This document shows, in pieces, positions 49,168 through 60,008 of a stretch of DNA of 64,000 nt. The notes under the pieces are model-generated. The model had not been told where the DNA came from. It ran no database searches and saw only the letters and a program-made list of their open reading frames with translations. This DNA is from Flavobacteriaceae bacterium (GTDB taxonomy: Bacteria > Bacteroidota > Bacteroidia > Flavobacteriales > Flavobacteriaceae). The first letter of the stretch is position 1; every line of letters begins with the position of its first letter. The position numbers were made by a program, and so were the translations under genes. The stretch spans positions 1-64,000 of the forward strand of contig JABISF010000015.1 of the NCBI GenBank assembly GCA_018699935.1. The letters are read 5' to 3'.

Positions 49168-50032
49168 TTATTTCGAAACACATCGTGATGCTTTTATGCA
49201 TTTTATAAAAAATGCTTTGGAAGAAGACATTCAAAGCGGTGATGAAACCAGTTTGTCATGCATTGATGAGGACGCAAAAAACAGTGCTCAACTGATTGTA
49301 AAAGAAGACTGTATCCTTGCTGGGGTGGAATTGGCACAAGCTATTTTTGAATATTACGACCCTTCATTAAATTTTACCACGCACATATCCGATGGTACTG
49401 CCGTAAAAAAAGGAGCCATTGCTTTCACCGTAGCCGGGAGTTCGCGTGCGCTGCTTTCAACAGAACGAGTTGTCCTCAACTGTATGCAACGAATGAGTGG
49501 TATTGCCAGCCTTACCCATGCATACACCCAAATGATTGCTCATACTTCTTGCACACTTTTAGACACCCGAAAAACGACTCCCAATTTTAGATATCCCGAA
49601 AAATGGGCCGTAGCAATTGGTGGGGGGAAAAATCACCGCATCGGTTTGTTTGATGCTCTGATGATTAAAGACAACCACGTTGATTATTGTGGAGGGATGA
49701 CCCGCGCCTTAGAAAGAACAACGACCTATTTGCGGCAACAAAAGAAAGACTTAGAAGTCATCGTAGAAGTTCGCAACGAGAAAGAGCTTTTGGAAGCTCT
49801 TCCCTTTGCATGTGTCTCCCGAATTCTGTTGGACAACCACCAGCCTGAGACACTTCAAAAAGCAGTACAGCTGATTGCGGGAAGAAAACCCACCGAAGCC
49901 TCGGGCAACATTACCGCTGCCAATTTGGTAGCCATGGCAGAAACTGGGGTCGACTATATTTCTTTGGGTGCCTTGACGCATTCTGCAAAAAATATTGATT
50001 TAAGCCTAAAGGCCACAATTAGCAACACATAA
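49157..50032 (+). CDS. nadC: Nicotinate-nucleotide pyrophosphorylase (carboxylating)
   Basis: ALEEDIQSGDETS, NCMQRMSGIASLTHAY, LDTRKTTPNFRYPEKWAVAIGGGKNHRIGLFDALMIKDNH. Confidence 0.96.
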   Translation: MYPSYFETHRDAFMHFIKNALEEDIQSGDETSLSCIDEDAKNSAQLIVKEDCILAGVELAQAIFEYYDPSLNFTTHISDGTAVKKGAIAFTVAGSSRALLSTERVVLNCMQRMSGIASLTHAYTQMIAHTSCTLLDTRKTTPNFRYPEKWAVAIGGGKNHRIGLFDALMIKDNHVDYCGGMTRALERTTTYLRQQKKDLEVIVEVRNEKELLEALPFACVSRILLDNHQPETLQKAVQLIAGRKPTEASGNITAANLVAMAETGVDYISLGALTHSAKNIDLSLKATISNT

Positions 50033-50068
50033 ATTCAACTTGCACCTTACTAATTCTTCTTTAATTTC

Positions 50069-50076
50069 TATATTTG
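50069..50076 (+). promoter_or_regulatory. Putative -7 promoter element TATATTTG upstream of pyrH
   Basis: TAnnTTTG 19 nt before ATG 50096 in a 63-bp intergenic region. Confidence 0.45.
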
Positions 50077-50095
50077 TGGGGAATATTTTTCTTCC

Positions 50096-50803
50096 ATGAA
50101 ATACCAACGCATTTTACTGAAGCTAAGTGGTGAAGCCCTGATGGGAAATCAAACCTACGGCATTGATCCCGAGCAAATTAACAATTATGCTAAAGAAATA
50201 AAAGAGGTTTTTGACACCGGTGTAGAGATTGCCATCGTCATTGGAGGAGGGAATATTTTCAGAGGTATTTCCGGATCTAGCAAAGGCATGGATCGTGTAC
50301 AAGCAGATTATATGGGGATGTTGGCTACCGTGATTAACGGATTGGCGTTACAATCGGCACTTGAAAACAACGATGTCCCTACCAGACTTCAAACCGCTAT
50401 TAAAATTGAAGCCATCGCGGAACCTTTTATCAAGAGAAAAGCAACGCGACACTTGGAAAAAGGGCGAGTAGTGATTTTTGGTTCGGGAACTGGTAATCCT
50501 TTTTTTACTACCGACTCAGCAGCTGTTTTAAGAGCGATTGAAATTGAAGCCGACGTCATCTTGAAAGGCACCCGTGTTGATGGCATCTATACCTCCGACC
50601 CAGAGAAAAATAAAGAAGCCGTCAAATTTGATACTCTTTCTTTTGATGACGTGCTTAAAAAAGGGTTGAAAATTATGGACACCACCGCTTTTACATTAAG
50701 CCAAGAAAATAAATTGCCCATCATTGTTTTTGACATGAATACCAAGGGGAATTTATTGAATGTAGTTAAAGGTGAAAAAATAGGAACTCGTGTTGATTTA
50801 TAA
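50096..50803 (+). CDS. pyrH: UMP kinase
   Basis: [52 protein letters not shown]. Confidence 0.97.
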   Translation: MKYQRILLKLSGEALMGNQTYGIDPEQINNYAKEIKEVFDTGVEIAIVIGGGNIFRGISGSSKGMDRVQADYMGMLATVINGLALQSALENNDVPTRLQTAIKIEAIAEPFIKRKATRHLEKGRVVIFGSGTGNPFFTTDSAAVLRAIEIEADVILKGTRVDGIYTSDPEKNKEAVKFDTLSFDDVLKKGLKIMDTTAFTLSQENKLPIIVFDMNTKGNLLNVVKGEKIGTRVDL

Positions 50804-50814
50804 TTCGTTAAGTC

Positions 50815-51369
50815 ATGAATGAAGAATTAGATTTTATTGTTGATACCGCAAAGGAAGACATGGAACTTGCCATTGCGCATTTGGAAAAAGAAATGTTGAA
50901 TATCCGAGCCGGAAAAGCCAACCCTGTGATGTTGTCTTCCGTGAAATTGGATTATTACGGGAGTATCACCCCCATTTCGCAGGTGGCCAATATCAATGCC
51001 CCCGATGGTCGTACCCTTGTCATTCAACCCTGGGAAAAGAAAATGATAGGGGAAATCGAAAAGGCCATACAGGTGGCGAATCTTGGTTTTAATCCCATGA
51101 ATAATGGAGAATCCATTATTATCAATATCCCACCCCTGACAGAGGACCGAAGAAAAGAGTTAGCAAAAATTGCTAAGTCTGAAACCGAACAAGCCAAAGT
51201 CAGTATCCGTGCGGCGCGAAAAGAGGCAAATTCAGAAATTAAAAAATCTGATGCTTCGGAGGATTTGCAAAAAAATTACGAAATCGACATTCAAAATCTA
51301 ACCGACAAATACGTGGCGCTAACCGACACTATTTTCACCAAAAAAGAAGCAGAAATCTTAACTGTATAG
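50815..51369 (+). CDS. frr: Ribosome recycling factor
   Basis: LNIRAGKANPVMLSSVKLDYYGSITPISQVANINAPDGRTLVIQPW. Confidence 0.97.
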   Translation: MNEELDFIVDTAKEDMELAIAHLEKEMLNIRAGKANPVMLSSVKLDYYGSITPISQVANINAPDGRTLVIQPWEKKMIGEIEKAIQVANLGFNPMNNGESIIINIPPLTEDRRKELAKIAKSETEQAKVSIRAARKEANSEIKKSDASEDLQKNYEIDIQNLTDKYVALTDTIFTKKEAEILTV

Positions 51370-51397
51370 TGCATCGCATGTAACATACAAGGCCTTG

Positions 51398-53770
51398 ATG
51401 AAAAAGAAAAAAGACTGGGACATATGGGGCCTTGTGGCAAGAATTATTCTTCGCAATCGTATTATACTATTATTGGGAATCATTGGGATGACGTGCTATT
51501 GGGGCACCCAATGGAAATACATGCAATTCACCTTTAGTGAAGCCAATCTTCTCCCCGACAATCATCCGGAAAACCTACGCTATAAAGATTTTGTTCAACG
51601 CTTTGGTGAAGAAGGCAATGTAATGGTCATTGCGTTAAAAGACACTGCTTTTTTTACCCCTCCAGTCAGAAATGCGTGGCGCCAACTCAATAAAGAGCTC
51701 GAAGCTTTTACGGAGATTGCTTATGTGCTGTCTACAGAAAATATCGTGGAATTAACCAAAGATGAGGAAGCGCAAAAGTTGGCTCTAAATCCGCTTTCTC
51801 TGAGTGAGGTCGAAGACGCTGAAGGGATTTTAAAATTTAAACAAAAACTTTTTTTGGAGCTTCCTTTTTACGAAAATCTCATCCTAAATAAGGAATCCCA
51901 AACCGTCCGATCCATACTTTATATGGATCCTGAAATTGTAAACACCTCAAAGCGAAAAGATTTTATTTTTGATCAATTTGTCCCTGCTATAGAAGCCTTT
52001 GAAAAGGAATTTCAAAAAGATGTGAAAATTTCGGGCATGCCCTACATCCGAACCTTAAATGCACAAAACATCGTTGATGAAATTCAACTCTTTGTGTTGG
52101 GAGCTGCATTTGTAACCACGCTCATTTTCTTTCTTTTTTTCCGTTCCTTTAGAGCTACCTTCATATCCCTAACGGTGGTAACGATAGGCGTGATGTGGGC
52201 TTTTGGTGTCTTGGGATGGATGGGCTATGAAATTACGGTTCTTACAGCACTTATTCCACCGCTAATAATTGTCATTGGCGTTCCCAATTGTATCTTTTTA
52301 ATCAATAAGTATCAGCAAGAAGTAGACAAGCACAAGAATCAAGCAAAATCCTTACAGCGGGTGATTTCCAAAGTTGGAAATGCCACTTTGATGACCAATT
52401 TGACAACTGCATCCGGTTTTGCCACTTTTATTTTGACCAATAGTCAAATCCTTAAAGAGTTTGGGGTGGTGGCCTCGATCAATATCGTTACTGTTTTCCT
52501 CTTATCGCTGTTGTTGATTCCCATCATCTATAGTTTTATGCACATCCCCAAAAAGAAGCATTTAAAGCATTTAAAAAACAAAAGCATCATGTTTTTTGTT
52601 TCGTGGATGGAAAGCAAGGTGCGTTATAAAAGAATCAACGTGTATATCATTTCTTTACTCGGTTTGGTTCTTGGTATTATTGGGATTTATCAAATACAAA
52701 TATCGGGGAGTATGATTGAGGACATGCCCCACTCTGCTCCATTTTATAAAGATATTCAATTCTTTGACACTACCTTCAACGGAATTGTTCCTTTGGAAAT
52801 TTTGATCGATACTCAACGTGAAAACGGTTTGATAAAACCCGCCACCTTGCAACGGATGAATAAGTTGCAAGAGAGCATCGCAGAAATTCCCGAGCTGGCA
52901 CCTCCCCTTTCGGTAGTGAACTTGGTAAAGTTTGCTAAACAAGCCTATTATAACGGCAATCCTAACTATTTCAGCATCCCAACCAGTCAGGAAAATAGTT
53001 TTATTTACCCCTATTTAAGTAATTCCAATGGAGCCGGCAACCTCCTCGAAGGCTATGTAGATTCCACTGCGCAATACGGTCGCATCACCACCTTTATGAA
53101 AGACGTAAAGACAGACCGTATGGAGGCGATAGAGGCAACATTAATTCAAAATATTGAAAAGATTTTTCCCAAAGATCGCTATACGGTGGACCTGACCGGG
53201 AAGGCATTGATTTTCTTGAAAGGAACCAAATACTTGATCAACAACCTGATTTTGTCACTGTCCTTAGCCGTTCTTTTGATTGCGCTATTTATGGCCTTTT
53301 TGTTTCGCTCTTTCAAGATGATTATTATTTCATTGATTCCAAATTTGCTTCCACTCATCATCACCGCTGGGGTAATGGGTTTTACGGGAATTCCGCTAAA
53401 ACCCTCGACCATCTTGGTGTTCAGTATCGCCTTTGGAATTTCGGTGGATGACACCATTCACTTTTTAGCCAAATATCGGCAAGAGTTGATTTCTAATGGT
53501 TGGAAAATAAAAACTGCCGTTTATGCGGCTTTAAAAGAAACCGGAATTAGTATGTTTTATACTTCGGTAGTACTGTTTTTTGGTTTCTCCGTTTTTCTTA
53601 CCTCCAATTTTGGAGGCACACAGGCCTTGGGAGGCTTGGTTGCCGTAACCCTTTTTATGGCGATGTTGGCCAATTTAATCTTACTTCCCTCCTTACTTAT
53701 CTCGCTAGAAGATACGGTCAGTAATCAAAAAGTGATCAAACCTTCAAAGATCAAGATTCTTGATGAATAA
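51398..53770 (+). CDS. RND/MMPL-family transporter
   Basis: Two sets of TM segments, FGISVDDTIHFLAKYRQEL, SSD-like GVPNCIFLINKYQQE; ATG 51398. Confidence 0.92.
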   Translation: MKKKKDWDIWGLVARIILRNRIILLLGIIGMTCYWGTQWKYMQFTFSEANLLPDNHPENLRYKDFVQRFGEEGNVMVIALKDTAFFTPPVRNAWRQLNKELEAFTEIAYVLSTENIVELTKDEEAQKLALNPLSLSEVEDAEGILKFKQKLFLELPFYENLILNKESQTVRSILYMDPEIVNTSKRKDFIFDQFVPAIEAFEKEFQKDVKISGMPYIRTLNAQNIVDEIQLFVLGAAFVTTLIFFLFFRSFRATFISLTVVTIGVMWAFGVLGWMGYEITVLTALIPPLIIVIGVPNCIFLINKYQQEVDKHKNQAKSLQRVISKVGNATLMTNLTTASGFATFILTNSQILKEFGVVASINIVTVFLLSLLLIPIIYSFMHIPKKKHLKHLKNKSIMFFVSWMESKVRYKRINVYIISLLGLVLGIIGIYQIQISGSMIEDMPHSAPFYKDIQFFDTTFNGIVPLEILIDTQRENGLIKPATLQRMNKLQESIAEIPELAPPLSVVNLVKFAKQAYYNGNPNYFSIPTSQENSFIYPYLSNSNGAGNLLEGYVDSTAQYGRITTFMKDVKTDRMEAIEATLIQNIEKIFPKDRYTVDLTGKALIFLKGTKYLINNLILSLSLAVLLIALFMAFLFRSFKMIIISLIPNLLPLIITAGVMGFTGIPLKPSTILVFSIAFGISVDDTIHFLAKYRQELISNGWKIKTAVYAALKETGISMFYTSVVLFFGFSVFLTSNFGGTQALGGLVAVTLFMAMLANLILLPSLLISLEDTVSNQKVIKPSKIKILDE

Positions 53771-53782
53771 GTAGGAGTGCTA

Positions 53783-53816
53783 TTGTTAGCCTTTTTTACG
53801 AAATAAATTATCTTTG
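53783..53816 (+). promoter_or_regulatory. Putative Bacteroidetes promoter of asnS (TTG ... TATCTTTG)
   Basis: TTG at 53783-53785, 23 nt spacer, TATCTTTG at 53809-53816, 18 nt before ATG 53835. Confidence 0.5.
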
Positions 53817-53834
53817 TAGGGCTAAAAATAAAGG

Positions 53835-55268
53835 ATGAAGGCGACGAAAATCAGCGAAATAGAACAACAATTAAAAATCAACGCAACTTTTTGTGTAAAA
53901 GGCTGGGTACGTACGTTCAGAGCCCAACGCTTTATTGCCTTGAATGACGGCTCTACGCTAGACAATCTCCAATGTGTGGTGGACATGGACCAATTCGATG
54001 ATACTTTTCTAAAACAAATCACCACCGGGGCCTCTTTAGCTATCGTTGGGAAATTGGTTGCGAGTCAAGGAAGTGGCCAAAAGTTTGAGATGCAAGTGAC
54101 TGAAATAGAACTATTAGGAGTATCCGATCCTGAGAAATATCCCATACAGCCCAAAAAACACAGTATGGAGTTTTTGCGAGAGAAAGCGCATTTGCGAATT
54201 CGCACCTCCACCTTTTCTGCTGTTATGCGAGTCCGGTCTGCCTTGTCTTTTGCGGTGCATGAATTTTTTCAAGAAAAAGGATTTTATCATGTGCATACCC
54301 CCATCATCACCGGAAGTGATGCCGAAGGCGCTGGGGAAATGTTTCGGGTTTCCACGCTCAATCCTTCCAATCCTCCTAAAAATGAGGATGGAACTATTGC
54401 CTACAAAGAAGATTTTTTTGGAAAAGAAACCAACCTAACCGTTTCCGGTCAATTAGAAGCGGAAACTTATGCCATGGGCTTGGGAGAAGTTTATACTTTT
54501 GGTCCGACGTTTCGAGCGGAAAATTCTAATACTACACGTCATTTGGCAGAATTTTGGATGATTGAACCCGAGATGGCTTTTTACGATTTGGACGACAACA
54601 TGAGTTTGGCAGAAGATTTTATCAGTAGTGTTTTGAAAAAAGTGTTACAACGGTGTGAAAAAGACCTCGCTTTTTTGGATGATCGATTTGCCAAAGAGGA
54701 ACAAGCAAAGCCCCAATTGGAACGCAGTGAAATGGGTTTGTTGGAAAAAATCAATTTTGTTACTCAAAATAAATTTAAAAGGGTCAGTTATACGGAGGCC
54801 ATTGATATCTTGAAAAACTCGAAACCCAATAAAAAGAAAAAATTTAAATACCCGGTCGACGAATGGGGCGTTGACCTTCAAAGCGAGCACGAACGCTTTT
54901 TGGTTGAAAAACACTTTAAATGTCCTGTGATATTATACGACTATCCCAGTGGGATCAAAGCTTTTTATATGCGTCGTAATGAAGATGGAAAAACAGTACG
55001 TGCCATGGATATCTTGTTTCCCGGCATTGGTGAAATTGTTGGGGGTTCACAACGAGAAGAACGTTTGGACGTGTTGGAAAAAAGAATTGAAGAAATGCAT
55101 ATTGACCCCAAAGAACTTTGGTGGTATTTAGATTTAAGACGCTTTGGAACCGTTCCCCACAGTGGTTTTGGGTTGGGTTTTGAACGTTTGGTGCTCTTCA
55201 CTACCGGAATGAGCAATATTAGAGATGTTATTCCATATCCAAGAACACCACAAAATGCAGAATTTTAA
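53835..55268 (+). CDS. asnS: Asparaginyl-tRNA synthetase
   Basis: [74 protein letters not shown]. Confidence 0.97.
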   Translation: MKATKISEIEQQLKINATFCVKGWVRTFRAQRFIALNDGSTLDNLQCVVDMDQFDDTFLKQITTGASLAIVGKLVASQGSGQKFEMQVTEIELLGVSDPEKYPIQPKKHSMEFLREKAHLRIRTSTFSAVMRVRSALSFAVHEFFQEKGFYHVHTPIITGSDAEGAGEMFRVSTLNPSNPPKNEDGTIAYKEDFFGKETNLTVSGQLEAETYAMGLGEVYTFGPTFRAENSNTTRHLAEFWMIEPEMAFYDLDDNMSLAEDFISSVLKKVLQRCEKDLAFLDDRFAKEEQAKPQLERSEMGLLEKINFVTQNKFKRVSYTEAIDILKNSKPNKKKKFKYPVDEWGVDLQSEHERFLVEKHFKCPVILYDYPSGIKAFYMRRNEDGKTVRAMDILFPGIGEIVGGSQREERLDVLEKRIEEMHIDPKELWWYLDLRRFGTVPHSGFGLGFERLVLFTTGMSNIRDVIPYPRTPQNAEF

Positions 55269-55313
55269 GCAAATTTTATTAATTGAAGATTTTTTAATTC
55301 CTAACTTGAATCC

Positions 55314-56759
55314 ATGCTAAAACAGCAGCTCCAAATAAAACTCTCTCAGAAGCTTTCTCCTCAGCAAATTCAGCTGATGAAATTGATACAGCTTTCTACC
55401 CTTGATTTGGAGCAAAAAATTGAAGCCGAGTTGGGTGAAAATCCTGCGCTTGAAACCGGAGCTGAGGAAGAAATTGAGCCACTTGACAATACCGAAGAAT
55501 ACGATGATACTACTAAAATTGATACTGAAGAAATTGACATTGATCAATATCTGAGTGATGATGAAATTCCCTCATATCGCTTGTATGCCAACAACCAAAG
55601 TAGTGATGATGAAGATCGTACCATTCCTGTCAGTGGAGGCATTAGTTTTCATCAATATCTTTTTCAACAGGTTGGAAACCTCATCCTAAATGAGGAAGAA
55701 ATTGCCATTGCCGAATTTCTGATAGGAAGTATTGACGATAGTGGTTACATACGAAGAAGCAATGAAGAACTCATCGACGATTTGGCTTTTACGCAAAATA
55801 TTATGGTCACCCAAAAGCAGTTGGACAAGGTTTTGCGCTCCATTCAATCTTTGGACCCACCAGGAGTGGGAGCGCGTTCCTTACAAGAATGTTTGTCGCT
55901 TCAACTGAGTAAAAAATCAAAAGATCGACCAGAAGTGATTCATGCGCAAGAAATCATAGAAAAACAATTTGATCATTTTTCGCATAAACATTATATAAAA
56001 TTGCAAGAGCGCATCGGAATCTCTGAGGAAGAATTGAAAAATGCCTTGGGAATTATTGCCAAATTAAATCCAAAACCTGGAGGAGCACTTTCCAACACGA
56101 TACAGAACACCCACATCGTTCCCGATTTTATTTTAACACTCGAAGAAGGAAAGATTGAAGTTCGCTTGAATCGAAGAAATGCGCCGCAATTACATGTTTC
56201 CCAAGCGTATAAAGAAATGTTGGCGGGCTATCAGGAAAGTACCAAAAAGTCCAAATCGCAACAAGAAGCGGTTTTGTTTATTAAACAAAAACTCGATTCC
56301 GCAAAGTGGTTTATCGATGCCATCGTTCAACGTCATCAAACCCTCTACCTCACTATCAACGCCATCGTTGCGCACCAAAAAGAATATTTTTTGAGTGGTG
56401 ATGAGCGCATGTTGCGCCCCATGATTTTGAAAGACATTGCAGATGCCATTGGCATGGACATTTCAACGGTTTCCCGAGTCGCCAATAGTAAATACATCGA
56501 AACACCCTATGGTGTAAAATTATTGAAAACCTTTTTCTCTGAGGGACTTAAAAATGAGGAAGGTGAAGACGTTTCCTCGATAGAAATCAAAACGATTTTG
56601 GAAAATTTGATTGGTGGGGAAAACAAGAAAAAACCTTTGACAGATCAAGCACTATCATTGGCACTAAAAGAAAAAGGATATATCGTCGCCCGACGAACCG
56701 TTGCCAAATATCGCGAGCAATTGGACATTCCTGTAGCGCGGATGCGAAAAGAATTATAA
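55314..56759 (+). CDS. rpoN: RNA polymerase sigma-54 factor
   Basis: N-terminal Q-rich LSPQQIQLMKLIQLSTLDLEQKIEAELGENPALE; RpoN box ARRTVAKYREQL. Confidence 0.97.
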   Translation: MLKQQLQIKLSQKLSPQQIQLMKLIQLSTLDLEQKIEAELGENPALETGAEEEIEPLDNTEEYDDTTKIDTEEIDIDQYLSDDEIPSYRLYANNQSSDDEDRTIPVSGGISFHQYLFQQVGNLILNEEEIAIAEFLIGSIDDSGYIRRSNEELIDDLAFTQNIMVTQKQLDKVLRSIQSLDPPGVGARSLQECLSLQLSKKSKDRPEVIHAQEIIEKQFDHFSHKHYIKLQERIGISEEELKNALGIIAKLNPKPGGALSNTIQNTHIVPDFILTLEEGKIEVRLNRRNAPQLHVSQAYKEMLAGYQESTKKSKSQQEAVLFIKQKLDSAKWFIDAIVQRHQTLYLTINAIVAHQKEYFLSGDERMLRPMILKDIADAIGMDISTVSRVANSKYIETPYGVKLLKTFFSEGLKNEEGEDVSSIEIKTILENLIGGENKKKPLTDQALSLALKEKGYIVARRTVAKYREQLDIPVARMRKEL

Positions 56760-56769
56760 GCTACTCCGC

Positions 56770-57465
56770 TTATAAAATATAAAAAATCAAGCCGATCCGT
56801 ATGGGACGAATCTGAAGTTGATCCGGACTATCTAGTAGTGTAATGGGTATAAACAGGGGTTGTAAATCATAGGCGAGGTAGAAGTTCCAAGTATTGTATC
56901 CGAAATTCAAAAAAGCCTCTGTATTCCAACGATTCAAATCTGCTAAAATGGAAGTTTTACTTAATGCGTTTTTTTGTTTTGCCCAATAATTCCAACGCAA
57001 TTTTACACCCGCATAGATCCGCCAAAAAGCAAAGCTGTCCAGGGTAGCATCTCTCCAACGCAAACTGATCGGAAAATCAATTGAACGGGCTGCAAAAATC
57101 GTTTTGGGCGCATCCTCTGCGGTATCCAGCATATAGTTTGTAGATACTCCTTCAGAAACTTGAAGACGTAGATTAGTAGTGTATCGATGAAAAGCATGAC
57201 CCAACCCAAAACCAAGTGCCAACTTGCTGGAGGCGACCAATGGAATGTCACGAACCCACCCCAATTGAAGTTGACTTGACAGACCCCTTTGATCGAAAGA
57301 AGAAGTATTGCTCAACAAAGCAACAAAAGAAACACCCAGATAAAATTGGTCTTCTCTAAAAGTGTTGGAAACTTTTTCGTTTTCAGAACCATCCTCGGAT
57401 ACTTGCGCATAAAGCGGTTGCAATAAAAGAAACAGAGAAAATATGAGAAGAAAAACAGATTTCAT
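56770..57465 (-). CDS. Outer-membrane beta-barrel (porin-family) protein
   Basis: Signal peptide MKSVFLLIFSLFLLLQPLYAQ; alternating amphipathic strands, aromatic C-terminal region. Confidence 0.85.
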   Translation of the reverse strand: MKSVFLLIFSLFLLLQPLYAQVSEDGSENEKVSNTFREDQFYLGVSFVALLSNTSSFDQRGLSSQLQLGWVRDIPLVASSKLALGFGLGHAFHRYTTNLRLQVSEGVSTNYMLDTAEDAPKTIFAARSIDFPISLRWRDATLDSFAFWRIYAGVKLRWNYWAKQKNALSKTSILADLNRWNTEAFLNFGYNTWNFYLAYDLQPLFIPITLLDSPDQLQIRPIRIGLIFYIL

Positions 57466-57506
57466 AAACAGTTCAAAAAAACAACCTAATTGCCTAGCAA
57501 ATTAAA

Positions 57507-57538
57507 CAAAAAAAGTGCCTTGAAAAAGACACTTTTTT
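57507..57538 (-). terminator. Rho-independent terminator downstream of the exbB-exbD operon
   Basis: aaaaaaagtgccttgaaaaagacacttttttaa: AAAAAAGTG/CACTTTTTT stem following the minus-strand stop at 57560. Confidence 0.75.
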
Positions 57539-57559
57539 AACATTCTATTAAGAGAAATA

Positions 57560-58042
57560 CTACTTGATGTTTTGTGCATAATCTCCTACACGGGTGGTGT
57601 AATTGATCTTTAAAGCACTCACTTTTCGCAATTCTTGTTTAATATCTTGTATCAGACCCATTTTGGTCTCACCATCCACCTTTAAAGCAGTGGTCAGTAC
57701 ATTTTGCAATTCTTGTCTTTTGGAAGCGCGTTCCGCAAGTACAAAAGCAGCCACATCGGCTACCGTTGAAAATTTATCATTCAACTGAATTTTGGCACTG
57801 GTACCATACTTGTCTTGGTATCTGGTAGAAGGTTTCCCGGCATAGATGTACATGACACGATCCTTCTTATCCAATTTTTGAATTTGGTCTGCAGCGGGTA
57901 ATACATTCATTACCATCAAGGTGCTATCACGCATTACGGTAGCGACCATGAAGAAGAACAACAACATAAATACAATATCGGGTAAGGATGCTGTAGATAT
58001 CGCTGGCAATTCTCCGCCTTTTTTCTTTTTAAATTTTGACAT
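57560..58042 (-). CDS. exbD: ExbD/TolR family biopolymer transporter
   Basis: ISTASLPDIVFMLLFFFMVATVMRDSTLMV single TM with Asp. Confidence 0.93.
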   Translation of the reverse strand: MSKFKKKKGGELPAISTASLPDIVFMLLFFFMVATVMRDSTLMVMNVLPAADQIQKLDKKDRVMYIYAGKPSTRYQDKYGTSAKIQLNDKFSTVADVAAFVLAERASKRQELQNVLTTALKVDGETKMGLIQDIKQELRKVSALKINYTTRVGDYAQNIK

Positions 58043-58053
58043 AAGAATGCAGT

Positions 58054-58680
58054 TTAATTCGATGGTTTACTTGGCTCGGCTTCCGACAATTTCTGAGGGA
58101 ATAAAGCCTTCACAGCGTCTAATTTTGGTTGAAGACGCTCAACTTCCTCGATAGAAGTTCTTGGATCGTCAGCGCGTTTTTCAGCCTCTACATAGGATAA
58201 ACCAAGGTTGGGATTTAACCTTTTAAATTCACGATCTCGAAGATCGTTGTAGGCAGCTACTAATTCGTTCTGAACGGCGATATAAATCTTGTACGAGGTC
58301 TCTCTGTCATTTTTAAGAGAAATAATGGCCTTGTCGGGATTGTCCGAAGAGGCGGGGCTGCGTTTCCCTTGACAGTAGTCGCAAGCTTCCTCTCCTTGAC
58401 CTCCACCATTGTCTAAAAAGTCAATGGCGACTTGTCTTAAATCCTTGATGTCAACCAATTCTTCCTCAACCAATAACTGATTGTTTTTATTGATTACAAC
58501 AGGAAGGATGTTTTTCTCTCTAATAATGGGAGGATCAACTTGATCTTCCATAGGGGGCAACTTACGGTTGATCCCACTATCTGTTTCAATAGTTGTGGTC
58601 ACCAAGAAAAAGATTAAGAGCAAGAAGGCAATATCTGCCATCGATCCTGCATTAACTTCTGGTGCTGATCGCTTTGCCAT
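58054..58680 (-). CDS. exbD: ExbD/TolR family biopolymer transporter (longer paralogue)
   Basis: VNAGSMADIAFLLLIFFLVTTTIETDSGINRKLPP; extended periplasmic part with CDYC. Confidence 0.93.
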   Translation of the reverse strand: MAKRSAPEVNAGSMADIAFLLLIFFLVTTTIETDSGINRKLPPMEDQVDPPIIREKNILPVVINKNNQLLVEEELVDIKDLRQVAIDFLDNGGGQGEEACDYCQGKRSPASSDNPDKAIISLKNDRETSYKIYIAVQNELVAAYNDLRDREFKRLNPNLGLSYVEAEKRADDPRTSIEEVERLQPKLDAVKALFPQKLSEAEPSKPSN

Positions 58681-58683
58681 AGT

Positions 58684-59133
58684 CTATCTTTTGATGATTT
58701 TTTTCGCTCCAAAAAACACCATGGAACCAATTGCTAGAATGGATAACAAATAAAACATTCGTAGTCCTGTTTCTACCCATCTGGATCCACTTGCGGACAA
58801 CACTTCACCGTCTTTCATGGGGGTTTCAACGCCCTGAGAAGCGGCAAATGCTATACCGGTTATGACTGCAAAACAGCCTATAAACAGAAGTGCTTTTTTT
58901 AGTTTTTGACCACTAGTGGCTAAATTTAATAGCGAGAAGATCAACGTAATGACCACGGCTATAATAAGGATAGCAATTGAAAGTGATACTAAAGGGGAAA
59001 CGGTACCGAAGTCCCCTGTACTAGCTGCCATTTTGATTTCCTCGTCACCCACACCTATAATACGGAATAAGAAGATAGCACCTAGCAAACCAAAAACAGC
59101 ACAGATAATTTTTACAATATTTTGAAGATTCAT
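58684..59133 (-). CDS. Hypothetical membrane protein within the ExbB-ExbD operon
   Basis: Four predicted TM segments; gene order. Confidence 0.85.
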   Translation of the reverse strand: MNLQNIVKIICAVFGLLGAIFLFRIIGVGDEEIKMAASTGDFGTVSPLVSLSIAILIIAVVITLIFSLLNLATSGQKLKKALLFIGCFAVITGIAFAASQGVETPMKDGEVLSASGSRWVETGLRMFYLLSILAIGSMVFFGAKKIIKR

Positions 59134-59157
59134 AATGAATGGCTGTTAATTGATTAA

Positions 59158-59931
59158 TTATTTCTTTTTTGCTACAAGAATGTCGATTAAGGTAATCGAA
59201 GCATCTTCCATATCGTTTACAATACTATCGATTTTTGCGACGATGTAGTTGTAGAATACTTGAAGAATGATTGCAACAATCAGACCAAATACAGTTGTAA
59301 GAAGGGCTACTTTAATACCCCCTGCTACAAGAGAAGGTTGCATATCACCAGCAGCTTCAATTTTGTCGAATGCTTGAATCATCCCAATTACTGTTCCCAT
59401 GAACCCAAGCATGGGTGCCAATGCGATGAACAGAGAAATCCAAGAAACGTTCTTTTCGAGTTGTCCCATTTGAACACCTCCATAGGCTACAACGGCTTTT
59501 TCAGCACTCTCAACGCCTTCATCCATACGGTCAAGACCTTGATAGAAGATGGAAGCAACGGGGCCTTTGGTGTTTCTACATACTTCTTTTGCAGCTTCAA
59601 CACCTCCAGAACCGAGCGCTTCTTCAACGCCTTCCGTTAGTTTTTTAGTGTTGGTAGTTGCTAAATTCAAGAAAATAATACGTTCGATGGCGATGGCCAA
59701 TCCTAGAATCAAACAAATCAAAACGATTCCCATGAAGCCGGGGCCTCCTTCTATGAAACGTTTTTTAAGTTCTTGAGTAAAGGAAGCGGATGCTGCGGCG
59801 TCACCGGCACTGGCATCGTCCTGAACAATTGTTGTTGTGTTTTCATCGACAGGAGTTACTACGGTTGTTGTTGCAGTAGCTGAACTCACCATAAAACCTG
59901 CGAATGTAAGGGCAAGGAATAATTTTCTCAT
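59158..59931 (-). CDS. exbB: MotA/TolQ/ExbB proton channel family protein
   Basis: N-terminal signal-like segment; GLAIAIERIIFLNLA, WISLFIALAPMLGFMGTVIGMIQAFD, LLTTVFGLIVAI. Confidence 0.95.
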   Translation of the reverse strand: MRKLFLALTFAGFMVSSATATTTVVTPVDENTTTIVQDDASAGDAAASASFTQELKKRFIEGGPGFMGIVLICLILGLAIAIERIIFLNLATTNTKKLTEGVEEALGSGGVEAAKEVCRNTKGPVASIFYQGLDRMDEGVESAEKAVVAYGGVQMGQLEKNVSWISLFIALAPMLGFMGTVIGMIQAFDKIEAAGDMQPSLVAGGIKVALLTTVFGLIVAIILQVFYNYIVAKIDSIVNDMEDASITLIDILVAKKK

Positions 59932-60008
59932 TTTTAGTAAAGTTGGTTCTTAATTTTAATTAATGCGGTTAAAGATAAAAAAAAATATAAACGATTCGAA
60001 TATTTTTG

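Noticed and set aside
59260-59640. 126-aa antisense ORF opposite exbB
   Set aside because: Shadow ORF, Cys/Asn-rich, no family signature.
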